This document shows positions 56,188 to 63,897 of a DNA stretch of 64,000 nt, piece by piece. The DNA lies in the NCBI GenBank assembly GCA_963746735.1, contig CAVVCO010000037.1, positions 248,001-312,000 on the forward strand, given 5' to 3'. A model generated the notes under the pieces. The model had not been told where the DNA came from and ran no database searches. It saw only the letters and a program-made list of their open reading frames with translations. This DNA comes from CAVSWT01 sp963746735. Lineage in GTDB: Bacteria; Bacteroidota; Ignavibacteria; Ignavibacteriales; Ignavibacteriaceae. Position 1 is the first letter of the stretch, and every line of letters starts with the position of its first letter. The position numbers and the translations under genes are program-made.

Positions 56188-57384
56188 CTACAACTCAAAT
56201 TCTTTAACTAATGAATCAACTGCTTTTTGTTTAAACTTTCCTTCAAACAAACATGATATTTTAATTTCAGATGTAGTAACGAGTTTTATCGGAATATCCT
56301 GTAAAGCTTTGAAAAATCTTGATGCAACACCGACACTAGATTTCATACCAATACCGACAACTGAGAGTTTTACAAAATCTAAATGATATTCAATTTTAAA
56401 TCCATCAAGGTCGCCCAAAACTTTTTTAAGAGTTTTATCCAGTTCTTTTTGTTTTGATTCAATAATTGTAAAAGAAACAGTAAGATTTTCATTTTGATTG
56501 ATAATTGAAATCATATCAACATTAAATCCTGCTGTGGCGATTCTTTCAAATAGAGTTCTCACCAGACTAAAGTCAATCGGTAAATTCAATATTGTAACTT
56601 GAGTTTCGTTCTCGATAACACTTAATCCCGTAACTGCTGGCTGCTCAATTATTTCTTTTTCATCGACCACGTAACTACCCTCCTCGTTTGAGAATGTTGA
56701 ACCACAATAAATTTTTATTCCAAATTTTTTAGCCACTTCAACTGAGCGGCTGTGTAAAACTTTTGCTCCTAACGCAGACATTTCAAGCATTTCGTCATAA
56801 GAAATCTGTTTGATTTTTTTTGCTTTAGGATGAAGCTTGGGGTCAACAGTAAAAATTCCGGCAACGTCGCTGTAAATTTCACAGTTGATTCTTAAAGCCG
56901 CTGCAAGCGCAACAGCAGAAGTATCTGAACCACCTCTGCCAAGTGTTGTTAATTCACCTTCTTCCGTAATTCCTTGAAAACCGGTTATTACAAGTACATC
57001 ATATTTGTCAAGCAGATTAAGAATTTTTTTGTTATTAAAATTTTTAATCCTTGCTTCGCTGTAATTCTCTGTTGTAACTATTCCGGCTTGATAACCATTG
57101 AGTGAAATAGCTTTTATTCCAATACTATTTAAAGACATTGAAAGAAGTGAGGCAGAGACTTGCTCACCAGTGGAAAGAAGCATATCCATTTCTCTTGGCA
57201 AAGTTTCATTAGTAATTTCTTTTGCTAATGAAATTAATCCATCTGTCGTTTTTCCCATCGCAGAAACAACGATAAGTAATTTATTGCCTGATTTAATTTT
57301 ATTAGAAATCTTTTCCGCAATTAATTTAATTTTTTCGGTTGTTGCAACTGAACTCCCGCCATATTTATGAACTGTTGCTTGCAT
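56188..57384 (-). CDS. lysC: Monofunctional aspartate kinase
   Basis: Aspartokinase of 398 residues: HKYGGSSVATTEKIK at the start, TEEGELTTLGRGGSDTSAVALAAAL and DVAGIFTVDPKLHPKA, then two ACT domains (from about 265: VTGLSVIENETQVTILNLP and SVVGIGMKSSVGVASRFFKAL). It is a third kinase-type gene alongside ThrA's kinase domain, dedicated to the lysine operon, probably feedback-inhibited by lysine. Intact frame. 10 bp after dapH, 3 bp before the deacetylase. Confidence 0.95.
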   Translation of the reverse strand: MQATVHKYGGSSVATTEKIKLIAEKISNKIKSGNKLLIVVSAMGKTTDGLISLAKEITNETLPREMDMLLSTGEQVSASLLSMSLNSIGIKAISLNGYQAGIVTTENYSEARIKNFNNKKILNLLDKYDVLVITGFQGITEEGELTTLGRGGSDTSAVALAAALRINCEIYSDVAGIFTVDPKLHPKAKKIKQISYDEMLEMSALGAKVLHSRSVEVAKKFGIKIYCGSTFSNEEGSYVVDEKEIIEQPAVTGLSVIENETQVTILNLPIDFSLVRTLFERIATAGFNVDMISIINQNENLTVSFTIIESKQKELDKTLKKVLGDLDGFKIEYHLDFVKLSVVGIGMKSSVGVASRFFKALQDIPIKLVTTSEIKISCLFEGKFKQKAVDSLVKEFEL

Positions 57385-57394
57385 AAGTTTTATT

Positions 57395-58094
57395 TTAGAT
57401 TTTCCTTAATGTTTCTACTAATAAAGTTTTTTGTTCTGTTTTTGCATCTACTTTCTTGATAGCTTTTGCCGGTACTCCAGCTACCACCATATATTCTTCA
57501 ACATCCGAAACAACTACGGAGCCTGCTGCAACTACAGCACCTTTTCCAACTTTCACTCCTTCAAGAATTACTGCATTTGCACCAACCAAAACATTATCAC
57601 CAATTATAACAGGATCAGCACTTGGAGGTTCTATTACTCCAGCAACAACTGCTCCAGCACCAATATGACAATTATCTCCAATAACTGCTCTTCCGCCGAC
57701 AACTACATTCATATCAATCATTGTTTTTTTACCGATGACAGCCCCAATATTAATTACGGCACCCATCATGATTACGCAGTTATCTCCAATCTCAACTAAG
57801 TCACGGATTATTGCGCCTGGCTCAATCCTGCAATTAAATTTTGAAAGATCAGCAAGAGGAATGGCAGAATTTCTTCTATCAATTTCAATTTTAAATTTAG
57901 AAATTAAATTAGAATTATCATTTTTAATTTTTCAAACTCACTTAATTCGCAAAATAAAATTCCAAAATTTCCATCACCGTAAAAATCCAATTTTTTGAAA
58001 TCAACTTTAGAAAGCTACTCCGCTTAAATAAACTTTTAGCCGGAGTTTTTTTTGTTGAGTTGGAGATATAATCGATTATCTCGTAAGAATCCAT
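57395..58094 (-). CDS. dapH: Tetrahydrodipicolinate N-acetyltransferase, frameshifted N-terminus
   Basis: Hexapeptide-repeat acyltransferase of the lysine pathway's acetyl branch. The 124-residue intact C-terminal frame has left-handed helix repeats (MGAVINIGAVIGKKTMIDMN, GGRAVIGDNCHIGAGAVVAGVIEPPSADPVIIGDN) and the DapH-specific AGVIEPPSA plus GVPAKAIKKVDAKT. The N-terminal part (ATG 58094, MDSYEIIDYISNSTKKTPAK) continues as VDFKKLDFYGDGNFGILFCEL, KNDNSNLISKFKIEIDRRNSA and IEPGAIIRDLVEIGDNC in changing frames, so two or three indels are present. Corrected length about 232, as in B. subtilis DapH. It indicates the N-acetyl, not succinyl, route. Confidence 0.85.
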
Positions 58095-58111
58095 TTTATC
58101 CTCATTTTTAT

Positions 58112-58766
58112 TTAAGTGAATAAAACATCATGGAATGAATAGAAACCATTTTTCTTATTTAATAAAAAGTAAGCCGATTTTACGGCGCCTTCCGCAAATG
58201 TCCTTCTTGAAGTTGCGCTGTGCTTTAATGCTTATTACTTCTCCAAGTCCGCCAAAAGAAACTTCATGATCGCCAGGGACATTTCCTAATCTTAATGAAG
58301 AAATATTAACTTCTTTCCCAATAGCATTCTTTAACATGATTGCTGTGCCGGAAGGTTTATCTTTTTTGAATCGATGATGAGTTTCTGAAATTTCAATATC
58401 CCAATCAGTTAAATTTTGAGATAACATTTGAGCACACTTAATTAACATTTGAATGCCGACAGAATAATTAAAACTCTGCACAACGGCAATTTTTTGTGAT
58501 GCGTTTTTTAATTTAGTTAATTGATTATCATTCAACCCGGTCGTTCCACAAACAAGAGGGCAATTAAATGAAAGTGCATATTGAATTGATTTTTCAAATG
58601 CAGTCGGTAATGAAAAATCAATTAACACATGTGGTAAATCTTTTTGCCATTCGCCGTCAATATCATATTTGAAAACAAGATCATTTTTATCTTCATTCAT
58701 TACATTTATGATTTCAATTCCCATTCTGCCTGATGCACCGATTACTCCATATTTAATTTTCTGCAT
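58112..58766 (-). CDS. dapB: 4-hydroxy-tetrahydrodipicolinate reductase, one frameshift
   Basis: Lysine-pathway reductase. N-terminal KYGVIGASGRMGIEI, then VCGTTGLNDNQL, the catalytic ETHHRFKKDKPSGTA and, after a one-base shift near 58225, the canonical ending HSATSRRTFAEGAVKSAYFL and a C-terminal FYSFHDVLFT. The short form of the family (about 218 residues), as in Bacteroidota and relatives. It overlaps dapA by 14 bp. Uncorrected, the frame ends 43 bp early. Confidence 0.9.
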
Positions 58767-59644
58767 ACATAATCCTTAACGATTTCATTTCAGATTCAAC
58801 TAAGCTCATGGTATTTTCAGATGCTTTGATCAATGGAAGCCTTAAAGTATTTTTCGCAAGTCCTAACAAACTAACAGCATATTTAACCGGTATTGGATTT
58901 GCTTCAACAAAAAGTATATTCATAAACTTTAAATATTTATTATTAATTTTTTGAGCAGAAGAATAATCATTATTTAATATAGCTGAAGACAACTCCCTAA
59001 TTTCTTTTGGAAAAACATTAGAAGCAACAGAAATAATTCCATCACCGCCCAAAGCCATTATCGGCAAGGTTTGATCATCATTGCCTGAATAAATTAAAAA
59101 GTTGTCAGGTTTCATCGAAATTAATTTTGCAATTTGTGAAATGTCGCCGCTTGCTTCTTTTATCCCCACAACATTTTTACATAATTGATTTATTTTTAAA
59201 GTTGTTTCCGGAAGGACATTCATTCCGGTTCTGCTTGGTACATTATAAAGAAGGATTGGCAGGGCAGTGCGCTCGGCAATATATTGGTAATGTTCAACTA
59301 ATACTTTGCTGCGTACCTTTATTATAGTAAGGATTGACAATTAACAAACCGGAAACATTAAACTTTTCTGCTGATTTATTTAACTCAACAACATGGCGGG
59401 TATCATTTGTCCCAGTTCCGACAATGATTGGGACTTTCCCATTTACTTCATCAACTACTGTTTCAATAATTTTATTTCGCTCAGATTCATTTATGGTTGG
59501 AGCTTCTCCAGTAGTTCCGAGAACCACTAAAGAATCTACTCCTCCTTTAATTTGAAATCTCACAAAATTTTTTAAAGAAGGAAGATCGATACTGAGATCA
59601 TCATTAAAAGGAGTGACTATTGCGGTGCCTGTTCCTTTGAACAT
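58753..59644 (-). CDS. dapA: 4-hydroxy-tetrahydrodipicolinate synthase, one frameshift
   Basis: First committed enzyme of the DAP/lysine branch. The start MFKGTGTAIVTPF has an AGGAAA site. GTTGEAPTIN and VGTGTNDTRH are DHDPS signatures. A break near 59310 separates VNPYYNKGTQQS from LVEHYQYIAE. The second frame has PILLYNVPSRTGMNVLP (catalytic Tyr) and GIKEASGDISQ (Schiff-base Lys). The corrected length is about 296 residues. It is 44 bp downstream of an attenuator terminator, the first gene of the lysine operon. Confidence 0.93.
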
Positions 59645-59687
59645 TTTGTTTTCCTATTATGTTAAATAATTTCACTATAAAAAAATC

Positions 59688-59721
59688 AAAAAAAAACCGG
59701 CTCTATTGCTAAAGCCGGTTT
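59688..59721 (-). terminator. Attenuator terminator of the dap/lys operon
   Basis: Minus strand AAACCGGCT...AGCCGGTTT, nine base pairs, with nine T after it (59696-59688). The stem is identical to that of the thr attenuator, and its 5' arm (59720-59708) is complementary to the end of the leader ORF. Confidence 0.85.
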
Positions 59722-59759
59722 ATGAAAATTTTGTGTCTATATATTTAACCAACTTCAGC
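59708..59759 (-). promoter_or_regulatory. lys antiterminator pairing
   Basis: Minus strand GCTGAAGTTGGTT (59759-59747), covering the last four codons and first base of the leader stop, pairs without interruption with AACCGGCTTTAGC (59720-59708): 13 pairs, including three G-U. A competitor AACCAAC (59805-59799), in leader codons 4-6, is exactly complementary to GTTGGTT (59753-59747). Confidence 0.75.
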
Positions 59760-59816
59760 ATATAAGCAGAATTTTTTCTTCGCCTTTATCTTTATTTCGT
59801 TGGTTATTTTCTTCAT
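59745..59816 (-). CDS. Lysine operon leader peptide
   Basis: A 23-codon ORF starting MKKITNEIKIK and continuing AKKKFCLYAEVG, then TAA. Seven of the 23 residues are lysine (AAG or AAA), including AAG AAA AAA in a row. It lies between a consensus promoter and a terminator in front of dapA. The 5' UTR is about 26 nt; no Shine-Dalgarno sequence is visible. The lysine codons, position and the pairing described separately make this a leader peptide. Short and Lys-rich peptides can arise by chance in AT-rich DNA, so the RNA pairing is the stronger evidence. Confidence 0.82.
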   Translation of the reverse strand: MKKITNEIKIKAKKKFCLYAEVG

Positions 59817-59847
59817 TAAAAATTTCTTGTGATTTTTTTATTAAGCG

Positions 59848-59878
59848 CAAAAGTAATGTGAAAAAATTTATATGTCAA
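59848..59878 (-). promoter_or_regulatory. Promoter of the dap/lys operon
   Basis: Minus strand TTGACA (59878-59873), 17-bp spacer, TACTTTTG (59855-59848). Leader ATG 32 bp downstream. Same architecture as the thr and nuo promoters. Confidence 0.75.
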
Positions 59879-59962
59879 ATTTTAATTTGTAAAAAGTAAA
59901 TCTGAAAATATGTAATTATATAAAAATTACATGAAAATTTTCGGAATATTTAAATTATTATC

Positions 59963-59992
59963 TTGACAATAAACCATTCGTACCTTATTTTG
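59963..59992 (+). promoter_or_regulatory. Promoter of the ilv-leu operon
   Basis: TTGACA (59963-59968), 17-bp spacer, TATTTT(G) (59986-59992). Good sigma-70 form and one base away from TAnnTTTG. It is 17 bp before the leader ATG at 60010. Confidence 0.55.
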
Positions 59993-60009
59993 CAACACGA
60001 TTTAAAATT

Positions 60010-60165
60010 ATGTACAACAATAAAAAAAATATTATCCTCAAATTAAGTGCTATTAACAAAAAGAATAACACTAATGTTGTGGTGCATGATAACAACCTTT
60101 CTTTAGATATCATCATTGGAATTTCTATTATTATTAGCCTACTAGGAATACTTATTCTACGCTAA
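60010..60165 (+). CDS. Putative ilv operon leader peptide
   Basis: A 51-codon ORF upstream of ilvB. The N-terminal half is Asn/Lys-rich. The second half has NVVV and then LSLDIIIGISIIISLLGILI, ending LR and TAA, so branched-chain residues, the products of this operon, dominate the last 22 codons (15 of 22). It starts 18 bp after a -10-like box. The resemblance to the thr and lys leaders beside it makes attenuation likely. A single-helix membrane peptide is the alternative, since the same stretch would form a TM helix. I see no simple terminator within 60 bp of its stop. Confidence 0.65.
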   Translation: MYNNKKNIILKLSAINKKNNTNVVVHDNNLSLDIIIGISIIISLLGILILR

Positions 60166-60187
60166 TAAGCATAGTCAATCCCAAATC

Positions 60188-60268
60188 AAATCACAAAAAT
60201 AAAGTTAAAAGATTCGGGGTTGGCCGAAACCCGAAGATCATATTTAAAGATTATTTAAATTGTGATTT
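60188..60268 (+). promoter_or_regulatory. Structured leader RNA after the ilv leader peptide
   Basis: AAATCACAA (60188-60196) pairs perfectly with TTGTGATTT (60260-60268), enclosing the hairpin TTCGGG...CCCGAA (60213-60235, plus GTT/AAC with a bulge). The CGGGGTT within it can also pair with AATCCCG at about 60429-60435, so an alternative fold is possible. Confidence 0.45.
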
Positions 60269-60281
60269 ATAAATTACGAGA

Positions 60282-60418
60282 GGCGATGTGAGATCGTATT
60301 TCAAAAACAAAGGTAAATTAAGTTGTGCTTCCAAAAGAGGTTTTAGAGATTTTACCTTTCTCACCACAAGTGTTGTTTCAAAACAACATCTCATCACCAG
60401 CTTCGCCATTGCTTTTTT
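60282..60418 (+). promoter_or_regulatory. Possible folded element followed by a T run in the ilv leader
   Basis: GGCGA (60282-60286) with TCGCC (60403-60407) and TGAGAT with ATCTCA close a branched fold with two inner hairpins, AAAGGTAAA/TTTACCTTT and TGTTGTT/AACAACA. Six T (60413-60418) follow five bases after the closing helix. A terminator is possible, but the region also encodes an ORF, so this is uncertain. Confidence 0.4.
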
Positions 60419-60464
60419 ATTGTTAATTCTAATCCCGGTTACCGGGATAAAACTTTACATATAA
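60288..60464 (+). CDS. Second small hydrophobic ORF upstream of ilvB
   Basis: 58 codons from a GTG preceded by gagagg (4 bp). The first half is basic (RSYFKNKGKLSCASKRGFRD). The end is a Leu/Ile-rich helix AIAFLLLILIPVTGIKLYI followed by TAA. The hairpin ATCCCGGTTACCGGGAT lies in codons IPVTG. It may be a second leader peptide in tandem, a small membrane protein or a chance ORF. The pattern of two ORFs ending in branched-chain stretches is suggestive. Confidence 0.4.
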   Translation: MRSYFKNKGKLSCASKRGFRDFTFLTTSVVSKQHLITSFAIAFLLLILIPVTGIKLYI

Positions 60465-60624
60465 AACCAATTTCATTTAGACATATTAATTTATTGTTCT
60501 GAATTTTTTTGTCCTTCAAAAATTAAATTGATTTGAAGCTGAAAATTCTTTAGATAAACATTAAAGAAATTAAAATAGAAATTAGATTAACTGAAATAAT
60601 TAAGTAGCTAGAAAGGACCTGTCT

Positions 60625-62343
60625 ATGCAATCCAAGAAACCGTTAATGTCTGGTGCAGATATATTTTTTGAATGTTTAAAAAGAGAAAAAGTTGAATATA
60701 TTTTCGGATACCCTGGCGGCGCTGTTCTTAAACTATATGAAAAGCTATATGATGTAGATTATATAAAACACATTCTTGTGCGGCACGAACAAGGTGCAAC
60801 TCATATGGCAGAAGGCTACGCTAAAGCCAGCGGAAAAGTTGGTGTTGTGCTGGTAACTTCTGGTCCGGGTGCTACTAATACAGTAACGGGAATTGCAGAT
60901 GCATATATGGATTCTGTTCCGATTGTGGTTTTTACCGGCCAGGTTCCAAGCAACTTAATTGGCAACGATGCTTTTCAAGAAGCAGATATAGTTGGAATAA
61001 CTCGTCCGATTACCAAACATAATTTTCTTGTTAGAGATGTGAGAGAGCTTGCAACAATTATCAGAAAAGCTTTTTACATTGCGTCTACCGGAAGGCCGGG
61101 CCCTGTATTAGTTGATTTACCAAAAGATGTAGTTGCTGCCGAATGCGAATTTGAATATCCTGAAAAAATTGAAATGCGCGGTTATAAACCAAACTTCATC
61201 GGCCATCAGAACCAGATTAAAAAAGCAGCCGATATAATTAAAAACTCAAAACGTCCTTTGCTTTATGTTGGCGGCGGCGTAATTATGTCTGAAGGTTATC
61301 GTGAATTAAGATTGTTTGCAAAAGAAAATAATTTACCTGTTACAATGACACTTCAAGGTTTAGGTGCATTCCCGATGTCTGATTCTCAATCTTTAGGCAT
61401 GCTTGGTATGCATGGAACTTATTGGGCAAACCAAGCTGTGAATAATTGCGATGTTCTTGTTTCTTTAGGTGCTAGGTTTGATGATCGTGTTACAGGTAAG
61501 ATTGAAGAGTTTGCTACCAAAGCATATAAAATTCATGTTGATATCGATCCAACTTGTATTGATAAAAATGTTGTTGTTGATTTACCTATAGTCGGTGATG
61601 TTAAACATGTTCTTGCTGAGCTTGCTTCTGAAATGAATACTCCTCTTCCAATAAATGATTGGTGGGAACAGATTGAAAAATGGAGAAAGGAATGCCCGCT
61701 TCATTTTGAAAATGGTGATGGAAGGCTTCGTTCAGAGTATGTATTAAGTAGAATTTCTGAAAAGACCAAAGGTAATGCTGTAGTTGTTACAGATGTTGGA
61801 CAGCATCAAATGTGGGCTACGCAATATTTTAATTTTAATCATCCGCGTTCTCACCTTACCAGCGGTGGTTTGGGAACGATGGGATTTTCAGTCCCAGCCT
61901 CTATTGGGGCTGCTTTTGCTGTAAAGGATAGGCCGATAATTTCAATCAGCGGCGATGGAGGTTTCCAAATGAATATGCAGGAGCTAATTACCGCAGCATA
62001 TAATAAGCTGCCCATCAAATTTTTCATATTGAATAATAGTTTTCTTGGAATGGTTAGGCAATGGCAGGAATTATTTCACGCTGAAAAATTTAGCTTTACG
62101 GATCTTTCAGATAGTAATCCTGATTTCGTAAAAGTTGGTGAAGCTTTTGGTGTTAAATCATTTTCAACCAGCAGTCCTAAAAATGTAGATGACCTTTTAG
62201 ATGAAGCTTTCAATTATAATGACGGCCCAGTGCTAATTGAATTTAAAACCGTTAAGGAAGATATGGTTTTCCCAATTATCCCGGCAGGCAAATCCGTAAA
62301 TGAAATCATGACTAAACGTCTTGATCCAAAGGAGATGATGTAA
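60625..62343 (+). CDS. ilvB: Acetolactate synthase large subunit
   Basis: Catalytic subunit making acetolactate or acetohydroxybutyrate with ThDP, FAD and Mg. 572 residues with SGADIFFECLKREKVEYIFGYPGGA, the ThDP-activating Glu55 in LVRHEQGATHMAEGYA, the FAD region and the GDGGFQMNMQELITA metal/ThDP motif, and NNSFLGMVRQWQELF. A strong AAAGGA site lies before the ATG. First gene of ilvB-ilvN-ilvC-leuB. Followed by ilvN after 3 bp. Confidence 0.96.
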   Translation: MQSKKPLMSGADIFFECLKREKVEYIFGYPGGAVLKLYEKLYDVDYIKHILVRHEQGATHMAEGYAKASGKVGVVLVTSGPGATNTVTGIADAYMDSVPIVVFTGQVPSNLIGNDAFQEADIVGITRPITKHNFLVRDVRELATIIRKAFYIASTGRPGPVLVDLPKDVVAAECEFEYPEKIEMRGYKPNFIGHQNQIKKAADIIKNSKRPLLYVGGGVIMSEGYRELRLFAKENNLPVTMTLQGLGAFPMSDSQSLGMLGMHGTYWANQAVNNCDVLVSLGARFDDRVTGKIEEFATKAYKIHVDIDPTCIDKNVVVDLPIVGDVKHVLAELASEMNTPLPINDWWEQIEKWRKECPLHFENGDGRLRSEYVLSRISEKTKGNAVVVTDVGQHQMWATQYFNFNHPRSHLTSGGLGTMGFSVPASIGAAFAVKDRPIISISGDGGFQMNMQELITAAYNKLPIKFFILNNSFLGMVRQWQELFHAEKFSFTDLSDSNPDFVKVGEAFGVKSFSTSSPKNVDDLLDEAFNYNDGPVLIEFKTVKEDMVFPIIPAGKSVNEIMTKRLDPKEMM

Positions 62344-62346
62344 TTT

Positions 62347-62862
62347 ATGAAACACACAATTTCTGTTCTTGTCGAAAATCAATTCGGAACTTTTAACCGC
62401 GTAGTAACCATGTTTAGTGGGAAAGGTTTCAACGTTCACAGCATGTCGATTGGTGAAACAGAAACCCCGGAGGTTTCAAGAATGACACTTGTAACTTCCG
62501 GCGATGACAAAATAATTGAGCAGGTTGTAAAACAGCTTAACCGTTTGATTGATACAATTAAAGTTGTTGATTTAACAGGGCAGCCTAAAACTGAAAGAGA
62601 ACTTGCCTTGATAACGGTTTTTTATCAAAAAGGAACCAGGGCAGAGATTACAAATATTGCAAGCATTTTTAGAGGCAAAATAGTTGACATAAATAACAAA
62701 ACAATTACTCTTGAAATAACCGGTCCGCCTGATAAGATTGAAGCAGCAGTAAATGTCCTTGATCCTTATGGTATCAAAGAGATGGCACGCTCAGGCACGG
62801 TTGCTCTAAAGAGAGGCGAGCAAACAAGAAAAGAAAAAGAAGAATCAGTACAAACACAATAA
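62347..62862 (+). CDS. ilvN: Acetolactate synthase regulatory subunit
   Basis: Small regulatory subunit of 171 residues with an ACT domain (residues 3-76: HTISVLVENQFGTFNRVVTMFSGKGFNVHSMSIG split here) and a second C-terminal domain (ELALITVFYQKGTRAEITNIASIFRGKIVDI). It gives valine feedback inhibition of ilvB. 3 bp after ilvB, 18 bp before ilvC. Confidence 0.95.
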   Translation: MKHTISVLVENQFGTFNRVVTMFSGKGFNVHSMSIGETETPEVSRMTLVTSGDDKIIEQVVKQLNRLIDTIKVVDLTGQPKTERELALITVFYQKGTRAEITNIASIFRGKIVDINNKTITLEITGPPDKIEAAVNVLDPYGIKEMARSGTVALKRGEQTRKEKEESVQTQ

Positions 62863-62880
62863 AATTAAAGGAAAATAATC

Positions 62881-63897
62881 ATGAAAGTTTATTATGATGA
62901 TGACGCATCATTAGATTTTTTACAGGATAAAAAAATAGCTGTTTTAGGATTTGGAAGCCAAGGACACGCACATGCGTTAAATTTGAAAGAAAGCGGATTA
63001 AATGTTTCAGTTGGTTTGCGAAAAGATAGCAGCAGGTGGGCAAAAGCAGAAGCAACCGGAATAGCAGTAAAATCAGTACCAGACGCGGTGGAATGGGCTG
63101 ATGTTATTATGGTTCTTCTTCCTGATCAAAATCAAAAAGAAGTCTATGATAAAGATATTGCTCCAAATTTAAAACCTGGAAATACTCTTGCATTCGCACA
63201 TGGATTTAATATTCATTATAAACAAATTGTGCCTCCCAAAGACGTAAATGTTATGATGATCGCTCCTAAAAGTCCTGGACATTTAGTTCGAAGAACTTAT
63301 GTTGAAGGAGCAGGTGTTCCCTCATTGATTGCAATCTATCAAGATCCAAGTGGTGCAACAAAAGATTTAGCCTTAGCATGGGCAAAAGGAATCGGTTCAA
63401 CAAAAGCTGGGGTGATCGAAACAAATTTTAAAGATGAAACAGAAACAGACTTATTTGGCGAGCAGGCTGTTCTTTGCGGCGGCTCCGCAGAATTAATTAA
63501 AGCTGGATTTGAAACTTTAGTTGATGCGGGTTATCCTCCGGAACTGGCTTATTTCGAATGCATGCATGAAATGAAATTAATTGTTGACCTATATTATGAA
63601 GGAGGCCTATCAAGAATGAATTATTCAGTTAGTGATACGGCGGAGTATGGCGGAATGACACGCGGCAGCAGATTGATAACACAGGAAACCAGGAAAGAAA
63701 TGAAAAAAATTCTTTCCGAAGTCCAATCAGGTCAATTTGCAAAAGAATGGCTTGACGAATATCATTCCGGCCAAAAAAATATGGAAAAACTAAGACAAGA
63801 AAATAGAGACCATCCAATTGAAAAAGTAGGTTCAAAATTAAGAGAAATGATGAGCTGGTTATTTCAAAAGAATAAAAAGCATGAGGTGGGTGTATGA
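62881..63897 (+). CDS. ilvC: Ketol-acid reductoisomerase (class I)
   Basis: Converts acetolactate to dihydroxyisovalerate with NADPH and Mg. 338 residues, the short class I length. The nucleotide-binding motif is AVLGFGSQGHAHALNLKESG (20-40). DETETDLFGEQAVLCGG carries the metal ligands, and FECMHEMKLIVDLYYEGG and SDTAEYGG are catalytic-site signatures. Overlaps leuB by 4 bp. Confidence 0.97.
   Translation: MKVYYDDDASLDFLQDKKIAVLGFGSQGHAHALNLKESGLNVSVGLRKDSSRWAKAEATGIAVKSVPDAVEWADVIMVLLPDQNQKEVYDKDIAPNLKPGNTLAFAHGFNIHYKQIVPPKDVNVMMIAPKSPGHLVRRTYVEGAGVPSLIAIYQDPSGATKDLALAWAKGIGSTKAGVIETNFKDETETDLFGEQAVLCGGSAELIKAGFETLVDAGYPPELAYFECMHEMKLIVDLYYEGGLSRMNYSVSDTAEYGGMTRGSRLITQETRKEMKKILSEVQSGQFAKEWLDEYHSGQKNMEKLRQENRDHPIEKVGSKLREMMSWLFQKNKKHEVGV

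Noticed and set aside
57431..57799. 122-codon plus-strand ORF rich in Asn/Tyr/Cys opposite dapH
   Set aside because: The opposite strand of hexapeptide repeats; composition is the complement of I-G-x-x-A-V codons.
48182..60000. Loss of lysine and threonine synthesis by pseudogenisation
   Set aside because: Motifs are intact across frames, several indels are in homopolymers, and essential genes such as rplU and nuoF show the same kind of break.
60166..60300. T-box or known riboswitch upstream of ilvB
   Set aside because: No T-box consensus (AGGGUGG-type sequence) and no recognised aptamer core; leader ORF is the better explanation.
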